Assembly: GCA_044226205.1 (NCBI GenBank)
Contig: JBGAHL010000001.1
Span: 124,001-188,000 of the forward strand
Length of the DNA stretch: 64,000 nt
Direction of reading: 5' to 3'
Source of the DNA: M3007 sp044226205
Lineage (GTDB): Bacteria > Bacteroidota > Bacteroidia > Chitinophagales > Saprospiraceae
This document shows positions 24,581-33,938 of this stretch, in pieces. Numbering within the stretch: the stretch's first letter is position 1; each line of letters opens with the position of its first letter. The notes beneath the pieces were generated by a model. That model was given only the letters and a program-made list of their open reading frames with translations. It searched no databases and was not told the origin of the DNA. The position numbers and the translations under genes were made by a program.

Positions 24581-25618
24581 ATGATCTTCTTCACCCGTCC
24601 TGCCGGACGCGTACTGCGACTGGCCCTGCTTCCTGTTGCCATTTTGTTCGCCATGACTGCCTGCCAGAAAGACAATCTGACAGAACTGGCTTCAACAGAA
24701 ACCTCCGGCCTCGCTGCTGACCGCCAGAGCAATACTGTTGTCGACATTGCCTTGTCCAATCCCGATTTCAGCACGCTTGTCGCGGCAGTGGTCAAAACCG
24801 GCCAGGTCGGTTTTCTGAGCGCCGCCGGCCTCGATGCCACGGTGTTTGCCCCGACCAATGCGGCTTTTGCCAACCTGCCCGCTCCTTTCAACAATGCCCA
24901 GAACATTTCGGCAATCAGCGATCCGCGGCAGATCAACCAGTTGCGTCAAATCCTGCGCTACCACGTAGCCCTGGGCGCCCGTACTGCCAGCCAACTCAGC
25001 AATGGCAGCTACCCGACGTACAAGAATGCTGCCACGCCCTATGACAATGTGCTCTACGTGGGCCGCGATGCCGCCGGCGCAGTGTTTATCAACGGCAATA
25101 CCAAGGTTGTCGCAGCCGACGTGCAGGCCAGCAACGGCGTCATTCATGTTGTAGACAAAGTGTTGTTGTTCCCTACGCAGGACATCGCCCAGATTGCCAT
25201 TTCCAATGGCAACTTCACGGCACTGGTGGCCGCTGTACAAAAGACCGGCCTGACCAACGCTCTGATGGCGCCGACCAACAATTTTACGGTATTTGCGCCC
25301 ACGGATGCGGCTTTTGCCAACTTGCCCGCACCGCTCAACAATGCAGCCAACATCAAATCGATCACCGACCCGGCCACCATCAATTTGCTGCGCAACGTGC
25401 TGCAATACCACCTGATCGGCGCCCGCGTCTTCTCGGCTGATCTGCGCGAAGGCATCTCAGCCCCCACCCTGCTGTCCGGCAACAACGTGAGCATCACGCT
25501 CGCCGGCGGTCCGAAAGTAAAAGGCACGGGCAACACGAACGGTTCCAACATCGTGGCGACGGATATTCTGGCTCGCAACGGCGTGATCCACGTGATTGAC
25601 CAGGTGCTGCTGCCCTGA
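24581..25618 (+). CDS. Lipoprotein with two fasciclin (FAS1) domains
   Basis: 345-residue lipoprotein (signal peptide ending FAMTAC, lipid Cys about residue 28). Two tandem FAS1 domains, about 50-195 and 200-345, share near-identical internal stretches (TVFAPTNAAFANLPAPFNNA and TVFAPTDAAFANLPAPLNNA) and both end in NGVIHVVDKVLL / NGVIHVIDQVLLP, the conserved H2-type FAS1 motif. FAS1 domains mediate adhesion to matrix or cells. The high similarity suggests a fairly recent internal duplication. It is preceded by a 12-bp inverted repeat and followed by a strong bidirectional terminator. Confidence 0.92.
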   Translation: MIFFTRPAGRVLRLALLPVAILFAMTACQKDNLTELASTETSGLAADRQSNTVVDIALSNPDFSTLVAAVVKTGQVGFLSAAGLDATVFAPTNAAFANLPAPFNNAQNISAISDPRQINQLRQILRYHVALGARTASQLSNGSYPTYKNAATPYDNVLYVGRDAAGAVFINGNTKVVAADVQASNGVIHVVDKVLLFPTQDIAQIAISNGNFTALVAAVQKTGLTNALMAPTNNFTVFAPTDAAFANLPAPLNNAANIKSITDPATINLLRNVLQYHLIGARVFSADLREGISAPTLLSGNNVSITLAGGPKVKGTGNTNGSNIVATDILARNGVIHVIDQVLLP

Positions 25619-25665
25619 TATTGGACATAGGCCGGCAAATCCTGAATTTGCCAAGCCAAAAAAAT

Positions 25666-25730
25666 AAAGGCTTGATTGTCAACCAAATGCCCCCGAAAAC
25701 GGGCATAGACAATCAAGCCTTTTTTGTTTT
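25666..25730. terminator. Bidirectional terminator between fasciclin and symporter genes
   Basis: A perfect 15-bp stem (25666-25680 with 25708-25722) encloses a second small stem (ATGCCC/GGGCAT). The plus strand continues TTTTTTGTTTTT and the minus strand ends in an A/T-rich run, so it can serve both convergent genes. Confidence 0.9.
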
Positions 25731-25748
25731 TAAAAGGTCTGACAGCGA

Positions 25749-27206
25749 TCAGGCATGCGCCTTTTCGTCATCCAGTTCGCCTTCCCAGCGCGCTACGACG
25801 GCCGAGGCCAGGCAGTTGCCCATCAGGTTGACGGAGGTGCGGCCCATGTCCATCAGTGCGTCGATGCCGAGGATCACCGCAATGGGCCATTCGGGTATCT
25901 GGAACTGATTGACCGTGCCGGCCAGGATGACCAGCGATGCGCGCGGCACACCGGCCACACCTTTGGAGGTAAGCAGAAGGGTGCCCATCAGGGCCAGTTG
26001 GGTTTCCCAACTCAGGTTGATGCCCGCGGCCTGGGCGCAAAAAATCGAGGCCAGCGAGAGGTAGAGCGTAGAGCCGTCGAGGTTGAAACTGTACCCCGTG
26101 GGCAGTACGAAAGACACGATTTTGCGCGGCACGCCGAACTGCTCCATCGCCGTCATGGCTTTCGGAAACGCAGCCTCCGAGCTGGCCGTGGCAAAAGCCA
26201 GGGAGGCGGGTTCGTATATCGCTTTGAAAAAGTTTTTGATCGGTATTTTGAAAAAAAGCATCACGGGGATAAAGACCAGCAGGATAAAAATGACCAGTGC
26301 CGCGTAGAGGGTTCCGAGTAATTTGATCAGGTTCCAGACGACCTCGAAACCCATGGTGCCGATGGTGTAGGCCATGGCGCCCCCCACGGCAAACGGCGCG
26401 AAATACATGATGATGTTGGTGAACTTGAACATCACTTCGCCGAGGCTTTCAAGCCAGTCGAGCATCACCTTGCGGTGCATTTCCGACACCTGTCGAAGGG
26501 CAAAACCGAAAATCAGGCTGAACACCACGATTTGCAAAACCGCGCCTTCATGCACGGCTTTGGCGATGTTTTCGGGAAAAATGTGGAGGACGACGTATTT
26601 CCAGTCCTGCTTGGCAATGGGCGCCGGGGCGCCGAGCACATGCTGATTGTAGTAGAGTTGAACCGTGTTTTTCACCGAATCCACCCTGGCGGTCAGTTGA
26701 TCGGCCGGCATGTCGACCGGGGCCGAGCTCGTCATTTTGTTGTTGACAATTCCGACGCCGGCTTTGCTCAGGTTGATGGCTGCGAGCCCCACGACCAGCG
26801 CGATCGACGTCGCAATGATGAAGTAGGTGAACGCCTTGGCGCTCATGCGCCCCACGGCCTTTGAGTTGCTTTGCCCAGCGATGCCCACGACGAGCGTAGC
26901 CAGCAGCAGCGGGGCAATGACGGTTTTGATCAGTTGGATGAATATTTTACTCAATACTTCCAGTTGGCCCGCCACTTGCGGAAAATCCACGCCGACCTCC
27001 ATCCCGATGACCATGCTGATCAGAATCCAGGTGGTCAGCGAACTGCGTTGGTAGCCGAAATAAGCAAGGGCTCCGATGGCATACCAGCGGAGGCCGGTCA
27101 AAAAGCCCGGATCAACCGCCAGGTTGAGGTACCTGGCAGCCAGGTGAATACCGCCTACGGCGAGGATGCTGATAATGACCAGCCAGAAAGATTTTTTTGA
27201 TTCCAT
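25749..27206 (-). CDS. Dicarboxylate/amino acid:cation symporter (DAACS family)
   Basis: 485 residues from ATG 27206 (MESKKSFWLVII); an upstream in-frame ATG adds 20 residues. It is an inner-membrane secondary transporter of the glutamate/aspartate/C4-dicarboxylate symporter family driven by Na+ or H+. The reentrant-loop Ser-rich motif appears as ATASSEAAFPKAM and the substrate/cation motif of TM7 as SFNLDGSTLYLSLA, that is NLDGS rather than the common NMDGT. There is an extended periplasmic loop of about 60 residues (about 165-225) before HP1, longer than in GltPh. The substrate could be glutamate, aspartate or a dicarboxylate. It is convergent with the fasciclin gene and divergent from the NUDIX gene. 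Confidence 0.9.
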   Translation of the reverse strand: MESKKSFWLVIISILAVGGIHLAARYLNLAVDPGFLTGLRWYAIGALAYFGYQRSSLTTWILISMVIGMEVGVDFPQVAGQLEVLSKIFIQLIKTVIAPLLLATLVVGIAGQSNSKAVGRMSAKAFTYFIIATSIALVVGLAAINLSKAGVGIVNNKMTSSAPVDMPADQLTARVDSVKNTVQLYYNQHVLGAPAPIAKQDWKYVVLHIFPENIAKAVHEGAVLQIVVFSLIFGFALRQVSEMHRKVMLDWLESLGEVMFKFTNIIMYFAPFAVGGAMAYTIGTMGFEVVWNLIKLLGTLYAALVIFILLVFIPVMLFFKIPIKNFFKAIYEPASLAFATASSEAAFPKAMTAMEQFGVPRKIVSFVLPTGYSFNLDGSTLYLSLASIFCAQAAGINLSWETQLALMGTLLLTSKGVAGVPRASLVILAGTVNQFQIPEWPIAVILGIDALMDMGRTSVNLMGNCLASAVVARWEGELDDEKAHA

Positions 27207-27272
27207 ACAACAGGGTTTGGCGAGCCGAATTTCCCGCACTTGTTTTGTGCGGGCAAAATACGCCAATTATTT

Positions 27273-27833
27273 ATGCAAGACCCACAACACTGGCAGGTGT
27301 TGAAAAGCAATTACCTGCTCGACCGCAAGCCGTACATGACCCTCCGGGAAGATCAGGTGCGGCTGCCCAACGGCGTCGTACTCGACCATTATTTCGTGTT
27401 TGAATACCCCGACTGGGCTTCCATACTGGCCATCACGACCGACAACCGGTTTGTTCTGATCCGCCAGTACCGTCATGCCCGGGGCGGTGTGCACTACGAA
27501 TTGCCGGCCGGTGTGATCGACCCCGGCGAAGCGCCGCTGGAAAGCGCCCGGCGCGAACTGCTCGAAGAAACCGGCTACGGTGGCGGCGAATGGGAAGAAT
27601 ACCTGGCGCTCAGCGCCAATCCGGCGACGCATACCAACACCTGCCATATTTTTCTGGCGCGCGGCGTAGCGCCCGTGCAGGCGCCCGATTACGACCATTC
27701 GGAAGACATGACGGTACACCTGCTCCGCCCCCGAGAAGTCCTCGAAATTTTAAAAACAGGCGGCGTCATGCAGGCACTTCACGTAGCCGCGCTCTGGCGG
27801 TGGTTTGCTGAACAAAAAATTGATAACGAATAA
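27273..27833 (+). CDS. NUDIX hydrolase
   Basis: 186 residues from ATG 27273. The NUDIX box is complete (GVIDPGE, then RRELLEETGY), matching GX5EX7REUXEEXGU, and is preceded by the substrate-side stretch LIRQYRHARGGVHYELPAG typical of ADP-ribose pyrophosphatase-like members. It should cleave a nucleoside diphosphate linked to another moiety, ADP-ribose being the first guess. A 7-bp inverted repeat (CCCGCAC/GTGCGGG, 27233-27239 and 27247-27253) lies 20 bases upstream, between this gene and the divergent symporter. Its stop lies one base from that of the convergent SGNH gene. Confidence 0.88.
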   Translation: MQDPQHWQVLKSNYLLDRKPYMTLREDQVRLPNGVVLDHYFVFEYPDWASILAITTDNRFVLIRQYRHARGGVHYELPAGVIDPGEAPLESARRELLEETGYGGGEWEEYLALSANPATHTNTCHIFLARGVAPVQAPDYDHSEDMTVHLLRPREVLEILKTGGVMQALHVAALWRWFAEQKIDNE

Positions 27834-27834
27834 T

Positions 27835-28548
27835 TTACAGTACGGCCCGGACGGAAGGAAGCATGCGGCGCACCCATTCGGCGTATTGTTCGGCTGAGGG
27901 ATGCAGGCCGTCGGAGGCGACCAGCACGGGCTCGTCGAGGCCCCGGCGCGAGGTAGCGGTCACATCGATATAAGCCACGCCGTATTGCGCGCTGATGGCA
28001 AGGTTGGCGGCATTGTACTGGTCAATTTGTTGAGAATTGAGCGAGGGATTGGAAAAACTCTGCCCGTAAGGCGTGTACGACCAGTCGGGGATGGACAAGA
28101 CCACGACCCTTTCTTTTCGCCCGCCGGCTCGTTCGATCGCGATCTGCAGCAGTGTTTCAAACTGGGTATTATACTCATCAAAATTGCTGTGTTGGTACTG
28201 GTTGTTCACCCCGATACAAAGGGTCACCAGGGAAAAAGTACTGTCGCCGATTTCCGTGTTGGCAGCGGCAATAGCATTGAGCAGGTCTTGAGTACGCCAA
28301 CCGGTTTGGGCAACAACCCTTACGCCGCTCATCTGTCGCCCTTCGGCACGCAGGCTGTCGGCAAGCTGGTTGGGAAAATTGCGGTTCCAGGGCACACTTT
28401 CACCTTTTGTGTAAGAATCGCCCAGGGCCAACACGTCGATTTGTTCTGCGGCGGGCGGCGGTTGCACGACTTCGGGCAAAGGTTCTGATTGGCACATCAG
28501 GAGGAAAAACACGGGGAGAAGGAGAAGCATCAAATTTCGCAAGAACAT
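27835..28548 (-). CDS. SGNH/GDSL-type esterase lipoprotein
   Basis: 237 residues from ATG 28548. The lipoprotein signal peptide ends LLMC (Cys19). A Pro-rich tether (PLPEVVQPPP) leads into the SGNH fold: block I GDSYTKGE with nucleophile Ser45, the block III-like Asn in CIGVNNQYQ, and block V DGLHPSAEQYAEW with the catalytic Asp and His near the C-terminus. It is likely an outer-membrane- or periplasm-anchored esterase of the lysophospholipase/acyl esterase kind; the substrate is unknown. It has no evident operon partner. Confidence 0.88.
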   Translation of the reverse strand: MFLRNLMLLLLPVFFLLMCQSEPLPEVVQPPPAAEQIDVLALGDSYTKGESVPWNRNFPNQLADSLRAEGRQMSGVRVVAQTGWRTQDLLNAIAAANTEIGDSTFSLVTLCIGVNNQYQHSNFDEYNTQFETLLQIAIERAGGRKERVVVLSIPDWSYTPYGQSFSNPSLNSQQIDQYNAANLAISAQYGVAYIDVTATSRRGLDEPVLVASDGLHPSAEQYAEWVRRMLPSVRAVL

Positions 28549-28664
28549 AAAATTTAGCGGAGGGCTCAGTAAATTTACCAAACGTGTGATTTACATAACA
28601 TCTTTACCGGTCAATTGTTGGTCGGGTTGAATACTCTCTTTTCAGGTTTTGGACGAAAGGAATT

Positions 28665-30806
28665 ATGCAAAAACTACTTACCCTCGCCTTTTTCACCCTG
28701 CTTTGTTACACCCGTTTGCAGGCGACCCACATCGTCGGAGGAGAAATCACGTACAAGTGTCTGGGCAATGATCAGTACGAAATCACCTTGTCTGTTTACC
28801 GCGATTGCTACAACGGCCAGCCTTATTTCGATCAACCTGCCATTATCGGTATTTACCGCGCCGACTGGACGCTTTACAAAAAGGACACGGTCCTGATCGA
28901 CTTCGTGAGCGGCACTTTGCCCATCGTGCTCACCAACCCCTGCCTGACCGACCCGCCCGACGTGTGCGTGCACATGGCCATGTACCGAAAAGTGGTCACC
29001 CTGCCTTTCTCACCCGGTGGCTACACCCTTGTGTACCAGCGTTGTTGCCGCAACATGCTGATCCAGAACTTGCCCGATCCGCTCAATACGGGTATCTCCT
29101 ACACGGCGACCATCACCGAAGAAAGTATGCTGGCTTGCAACAACGCAGCCGTGTTCAATGACTGGCCCCCGGTCGCGATTTGTATTCACGAACCCGTCAA
29201 TTTTGACCACAGCGCCACCGATCCGGACGGCGATTCGCTGGTTTACCGACTTTGTACGCCGCTAAACGGCCCCGATTCACTCACCCCTGTGCCCAATCCG
29301 CCCTTTAAAGGCCCGTACGAGGAACTGGTCTGGCTAAATCCGCCGTACAGTCTGGACAACCTGTTGGGCGGCGACCCGCTCACCATCGATCCGCATACCG
29401 GCTGGCTGAACGGCGTACCGAACACCATCGGGAATTTTGTGGTCGGGGTGTGCGTGGACGAATATCGCAACGATACCATCATCTCCACGACCCGGCGTGA
29501 TTTTCAGTTCAATGTGGCCGATTGCGGCAAGCCGACGGCGGCATGGTACGTGCCCGACCCGATTTGCAATACATTGACCGTTCCCTTTCAAAACCTGAGT
29601 ATGGCAGCGTCCAGCTATCTATGGTATTTTGACTGGCCCGACGACCCTGACCACTTTTCCACCTCGTTCAATCCGACCTACACCTACCCTGATACGGGCA
29701 CCTACACCGTCGCTTTGATCGTCAATCCCGGAACGCCTTGCAGCGACACCGCGCTGCACCAGATCACGCTGACGAACAGTTATATCAATGCCGACATGGA
29801 CGTGCTTTTCCCCGATTGCAACGATAACAATCTGGTGATTTTGGCGCTGGATTTCAGCAGCGATACGGTTTACGACGTAATGTCCTGGTTTTGGACCCTT
29901 ACCCTGCCCAATGGCGCCCTCAAAAGTTCGACTTTGCCCAACCCGCAGTTCAATGTCAATTTGCCGGGCGATTACCAGTTGCGCCTGATCGCCAAGTCTT
30001 TCAATGGTTGTCGGGACACGCTGGTTTATCCTTTCACGGCGCCTTTACCGCCGCTCAATCTGCTCTCGGCAGAAGTTGCTATTTGTCTGGGCGATTCGGT
30101 GGCGCTTTTCCCACAAAACAATCCCCTGTACCAGTACGCCTGGTCGCCGGCGGCCACCTTGTCCGACTCGACGGCAGCCAGCCCCTTTGCATCGCCGGAC
30201 ATCAGCACGACCTACACCGTTACCGTGAGCGGCAACGGCCCTTGCGTGCGTACCGATTCGATCACCGTCGATGTGGTAGAAACAGGTGCGCTCCTGGCGA
30301 CGGCCGACCCGGACACAATTTATCAGGGGCACAGCAGCCAGTTGAGCGCCGATTTGCCTTTTCAGGCAAATTTTTCCTGGACGCCGGCGACAAGCCTCAA
30401 CAACGACGAAATTGCCAACCCCGTCGCTTCGCCATATCAAACGACTACCTATGTGGTCACCGCGAGTTTGCCAGGCAGCTGCGACCTGGTCGACTCGGTG
30501 CGCGTGGTGGTTATCATACCGATTTGTGAGGAGCCGTATGTGTTTTTTCCGACCGGTTTTTCACCCAATGGAGATGGTTACAACGACGCTTTAAAGCCGG
30601 AAAGCCGTTTTTTTGAATCCCTGTACTGGGTTGTTTACAATCGCTGGGGGGAGAAAATTTTTGAAACGACCGATCCCGAACAAGCCTGGGACGGCACGTA
30701 CAAAGGCCAGCCGTTACCCGCCGAAACCTTTGGATTTTACATCCGCGCCGTCTGTATCGGCGGGGCAGAATGGGTAAAAAAAGGCAACGTAAGCTTGCTG
30801 CGATAG
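28665..30806 (+). CDS. Large surface protein with PKD-like domain and T9SS type B sorting domain
   Basis: 713-residue secreted protein. Signal peptide at 1-20 (MQKLLTLAFFTLLCYTRLQA), then a cysteine-rich N-terminal domain beginning THIVGGEITYKCLG with the motif VYQRCCRN, a cadherin/PKD-like stretch (DHSATDPDGDSLVYRL), PKD repeats around residues 300-380, Ig-like repeats, and the gliding-associated C-terminal domain (about 630-713: FPTGFSPNGDGYNDAL, NRWGEKIFETTD, GTYKGQPLPAETFGFYI). The C-terminal domain marks it for type IX secretion and cell-surface attachment. It is a full-length paralogue of the next gene, which faces it on the other strand with a 4-bp gap. A role in adhesion is likely but unproved. 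Confidence 0.9.
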   Translation: MQKLLTLAFFTLLCYTRLQATHIVGGEITYKCLGNDQYEITLSVYRDCYNGQPYFDQPAIIGIYRADWTLYKKDTVLIDFVSGTLPIVLTNPCLTDPPDVCVHMAMYRKVVTLPFSPGGYTLVYQRCCRNMLIQNLPDPLNTGISYTATITEESMLACNNAAVFNDWPPVAICIHEPVNFDHSATDPDGDSLVYRLCTPLNGPDSLTPVPNPPFKGPYEELVWLNPPYSLDNLLGGDPLTIDPHTGWLNGVPNTIGNFVVGVCVDEYRNDTIISTTRRDFQFNVADCGKPTAAWYVPDPICNTLTVPFQNLSMAASSYLWYFDWPDDPDHFSTSFNPTYTYPDTGTYTVALIVNPGTPCSDTALHQITLTNSYINADMDVLFPDCNDNNLVILALDFSSDTVYDVMSWFWTLTLPNGALKSSTLPNPQFNVNLPGDYQLRLIAKSFNGCRDTLVYPFTAPLPPLNLLSAEVAICLGDSVALFPQNNPLYQYAWSPAATLSDSTAASPFASPDISTTYTVTVSGNGPCVRTDSITVDVVETGALLATADPDTIYQGHSSQLSADLPFQANFSWTPATSLNNDEIANPVASPYQTTTYVVTASLPGSCDLVDSVRVVVIIPICEEPYVFFPTGFSPNGDGYNDALKPESRFFESLYWVVYNRWGEKIFETTDPEQAWDGTYKGQPLPAETFGFYIRAVCIGGAEWVKKGNVSLLR

Positions 30807-30810
30807 CCCG

Positions 30811-33129
30811 TCACCGCACCAGCGTAACAAATCCCCGATATTCCAAAGGCCGGCCGCGCGGCTCGGTAAAAGTGACGACGTAGATATACACGCCGGCCGG
30901 GGAAATTTCGCCCTGATTGTGCGCCCTGCCGTTCCACTGTTCCAGCGGGCTGTCGGTAGCGAACACCTGTTCACCCCAGCGGTTCCAGATGCTCATGTGA
31001 AAATCGTTTACGCCTTCCAGAAAGCCTTTCCCGTAAAAAGTGTCGTTTTGACCATCGCCATTGGGGGTAAATGCGTTGGGCATAAACCAGCGGGTTTCCG
31101 GGCGTATATCGAGGTAACGCGTGAGCGAATCCTTGCAGCCTTTCAGGTGCGTGACGATAAGCCGGACGGCCATCAAGCCCGTGTCAGGGAAAGAAAAACT
31201 CGGATTTTGTTCCGTCAAAGTCGCGTATTGGGCCATCTGCCAGTTCCAGTGCGCTGCGCCTTGCGAATGGTCGGTGAACTGCACCGTGTTGTTCAGATTG
31301 GTCAATCCTTCCGAGGGATCCATCGAAAAGTCGGCAATGGGCGACGGCTCGACGCGGATCAGTCGGGGGAAGGTGTCGGCGGTAAAGCAACCTATGGGCG
31401 ATGTGATGGCAATCTGAATGTCATAAAGCCCCGGCTCATCGTATAAATGGCTGGGACTGATCACATTATACGTCGAATCCCCGTCCCCGAAATCCCAGAC
31501 GATCTTGTAGGTGGAATCGATTGGCGAAGAAAGGTTGTTGAAATATATCTCGGCAGGTATGCACCCTAGAAAACTGCTCGGCTGGATAATGATCAAGGGT
31601 GGCACAGGAAACCATTCAATGTTTTTGGTGACCAGATCGTAACAGGCATGGGCGTCGTACACCTGCAACCTGACCGGGTGATTGCCGGGGTAGGAATACA
31701 GATAATCCGGGTTTTGATCCTCGGAAAGGGCGTTGGGCACGCCGAAATTCCATTTCCAGCGTATCAGATTCACACCGCCTTCGCTGCTCGACAGATCGGT
31801 AAACGCGACGGGGCCCGCCACGCAGGTGTCGTAATCATAGGAAAAGTCTGCTTCTACATTGGGATAAATATCCACCGTGATAAAAGCGGTGTCGGCACAG
31901 GGGTCGCCCGCGTTCAGGATCAGCGATCCGACATATCGGCCGGTGTCGGGGAACGCTACGGTGGGGTTCCAGTTGATGCTGTCCCGAAACATGTTGCCAT
32001 TGCCAAAATCAAATTCCCAGCGAAACGAGGTAATGAAGTTCGGGTCTTCGCTCAGGTTTTCCAGCAGCAGGGTTTTTTCGCCGCAGGAGCGGATAAAATA
32101 TTTTTGACCGATTACTCTCAGGGTATCGCCGCCGCCGTTGGCTTCTCTGCTCAATTTGGCCAGTACGGTGGGGTCACAATCGGCTACGTTGAACTGAAAA
32201 TCCCTTTTAATCGTCGACAACAGCTGCCCGTTGCGAAACTCCTGCACACAAACGCCGACGACAAATTGCCCCAGTTTGTTGGGCGTGCCGGTTATCAGGC
32301 CCGTCAGCGGGTCGATGACGATCTGCGGGGCTCCCCCCATCGGGTTGCCCGGGCTGTAATCGGGGATGACGTAAATGACGTCCTCGAAAGGCGGTTTGCA
32401 GGGCGGGATCGGCGTGGCGCCTTCACAACTGTTGGCCAGAGGGCCGTTGGTGATATTGCCCCCGCCCATAAAAGGAGAGCAAAAACTGTACAGCAAATTG
32501 TCGCCGTCGGGGTCGGAAGCGGAGTGGTCGAATTCGAGCGGCACCTTGTTGCAGATCACGATCGGCGGGAAATCGTTGAACACGGGGCTGCTGTTTTTCA
32601 ATTGCTGCGCCAGGGGCGTGATTTCGACGAAGTAGGTGGCGCCGACGTCGCCCGGCATGTTAATGTTGGTTATCGTATTATTGCGGCAACAGCGTTGATA
32701 TACAATGAAATAGCTTTGGTCGGAGATGGGCAGGTCTTTTGTAAAAACATATTTACCCTGCTGAACACACACATTCGGGACATTCTGAACACAGGCCGGC
32801 GTATCGATGGGAATAAAAGACGCAGATGCAAGCGAAATGGCATTCTGGCCGGTGTAAGACGCAAAAAGCGAGTTGGCAGAATAGGTCCCCCTGTACACCG
32901 CAATATTGGCTTTGTTGTCGAGCGGCGCGCCACCGCTGTTGCAATCGCGGTACACGTACATGGTGAACCTGTAGCGATTACTGCCGTTGAATTCGCCCAG
33001 GTACTCGTAGGTCAGCTCCCCTCCAATGATGTGCATGGCAGAAAGAATGCCGGGCAGTTGCCACAACAACAGCAGCAACAACTTGAATTTTTTACCAAAA
33101 ACAAACGGTTTATTCCCAGAGATGGACAT
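30811..33129 (-). CDS. Paralogous large surface protein with PKD domains and T9SS type B sorting domain
   Basis: 772-residue secreted protein, paralogue of the convergent neighbour. After an N-terminal hydrophobic segment (about 16-31, KLLLLLLWQLPGILSA) it starts MHIIGGELTYEYLG, has VYQRCCRNN and DHSASDPDGDNLLYSF at equivalent positions, then three or more PKD repeats (for example FPDTGRYVGSLILNAGDPC and YDEPGLYDIQIAIT) and the C-terminal gliding/T9SS type B domain (MPNAFTPNGDGQNDTF, IWNRWGEQVFATD). The N-terminus has an unusually long charged lead (SISGNKPFVFGKKFK) before the hydrophobic core. There is no terminator between this gene and its convergent partner. Confidence 0.9.
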   Translation of the reverse strand: MSISGNKPFVFGKKFKLLLLLLWQLPGILSAMHIIGGELTYEYLGEFNGSNRYRFTMYVYRDCNSGGAPLDNKANIAVYRGTYSANSLFASYTGQNAISLASASFIPIDTPACVQNVPNVCVQQGKYVFTKDLPISDQSYFIVYQRCCRNNTITNINMPGDVGATYFVEITPLAQQLKNSSPVFNDFPPIVICNKVPLEFDHSASDPDGDNLLYSFCSPFMGGGNITNGPLANSCEGATPIPPCKPPFEDVIYVIPDYSPGNPMGGAPQIVIDPLTGLITGTPNKLGQFVVGVCVQEFRNGQLLSTIKRDFQFNVADCDPTVLAKLSREANGGGDTLRVIGQKYFIRSCGEKTLLLENLSEDPNFITSFRWEFDFGNGNMFRDSINWNPTVAFPDTGRYVGSLILNAGDPCADTAFITVDIYPNVEADFSYDYDTCVAGPVAFTDLSSSEGGVNLIRWKWNFGVPNALSEDQNPDYLYSYPGNHPVRLQVYDAHACYDLVTKNIEWFPVPPLIIIQPSSFLGCIPAEIYFNNLSSPIDSTYKIVWDFGDGDSTYNVISPSHLYDEPGLYDIQIAITSPIGCFTADTFPRLIRVEPSPIADFSMDPSEGLTNLNNTVQFTDHSQGAAHWNWQMAQYATLTEQNPSFSFPDTGLMAVRLIVTHLKGCKDSLTRYLDIRPETRWFMPNAFTPNGDGQNDTFYGKGFLEGVNDFHMSIWNRWGEQVFATDSPLEQWNGRAHNQGEISPAGVYIYVVTFTEPRGRPLEYRGFVTLVR

Positions 33130-33314
33130 ATCGAAAACAGACTTGGATAGTTATCCGCGGCATTTGCCGGCTTTAATCAAAACAGGTCTTCCAGCGAATT
33201 GGCAAATGTATCAGGAAATTTATCCGGGCAAAAGACGTTCTTTTCGTTCTGTCACCTGAATTTTGCCCCGACAAATCGAATTCACTAACGCATTCCACCC
33301 CCTTATTGTTGGGT

Positions 33315-33887
33315 ATGTTCCTGCTACGCGACGACATTTCAGACATTGTTCGGATTCTCCACAACGATGGAATCATCTGCTACCCCACCGATACGATCTG
33401 GGGGGTCGGCTGTGACGCTACCAACGAGGTAGCCATTGCCCGTATCACCAACCTGAAAGGCAGAGCGCCCGAAAAAGGCTATATTTTGCTGGTCAACAGC
33501 ATCGAAATGCTGAAAAAATACGTGCCGAAAATGCACCCCCGGCTCGAAACCCTGCTCGCGTACCACCAGCGCCCCCTGACGGTGATCTACGACCAAACCG
33601 TCGGTTTGCCCAACAGCATCAAGGCGCCCGACGGCTCCGTGGGTATCCGGCTCGTGCAGGATGAATTCTGCCAGGCCCTGATCGAACAACTTGAAAAGCC
33701 CCTGCTCAGCACATCCGCCAACAAAACCGGCCAGGCTTATCCGCCTACTTTTGGCGCCATCAGTTCCGACATTCTCATGAACGTCGATTACGTGGTCAAA
33801 CACCGGCAGGACGACAAGGAGCAGCATCAGCCTTCCTCCATCGCACGCCTCGACCGGCACAAGGAACTAGAGTTTCTGAGAGATTAA
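33315..33887 (+). CDS. L-threonylcarbamoyladenylate synthase (Sua5/YciO/YrdC family)
   Basis: 190 residues from ATG 33315 (two in-frame TTG codons lie just upstream). It has the KxR...SxN pattern of the family: the PTDTIWGVGCDA nucleotide loop near the N-terminus, LKGRAPEKGYILLV as the K/R element, and STSANKTGQAYPPTF as the SxN element. The enzyme makes threonylcarbamoyl-AMP for the t6A37 modification of ANN-decoding tRNAs. There is no C-terminal Sua5 domain, so it is the short YrdC/YciO type; YciO paralogues may have weaker activity. A strong hairpin follows the stop codon. Confidence 0.88.
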   Translation: MFLLRDDISDIVRILHNDGIICYPTDTIWGVGCDATNEVAIARITNLKGRAPEKGYILLVNSIEMLKKYVPKMHPRLETLLAYHQRPLTVIYDQTVGLPNSIKAPDGSVGIRLVQDEFCQALIEQLEKPLLSTSANKTGQAYPPTFGAISSDILMNVDYVVKHRQDDKEQHQPSSIARLDRHKELEFLRD

Positions 33888-33928
33888 AAAAGCAGTGGGC
33901 AACGGCGCGATGCGCCGTTGCCCACTGC
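33886..33928. terminator. Strong hairpin terminator between convergent genes
   Basis: A perfect 17-bp GC-rich stem (33892-33908 with 33912-33928) and 3-base loop. On the minus strand it is followed by six T residues (33886-33891), so it best fits as the terminator of the DUF2911 gene. For the plus-strand Sua5 gene only a short T-run follows. Confidence 0.85.
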
Positions 33929-33938
33929 CCTTTCGGGG

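Noticed and set aside
27233..27253. 7-bp inverted repeat between the symporter and NUDIX genes as an operator
   Set aside because: The arms are short and GC-rich, chance occurrence is likely, and no second site was seen; it is mentioned in the NUDIX entry only.
30807..30810. Terminator between the convergent T9SS genes
   Set aside because: Only 4 bases separate the stop codons and no hairpin with T-run is present in or around them.
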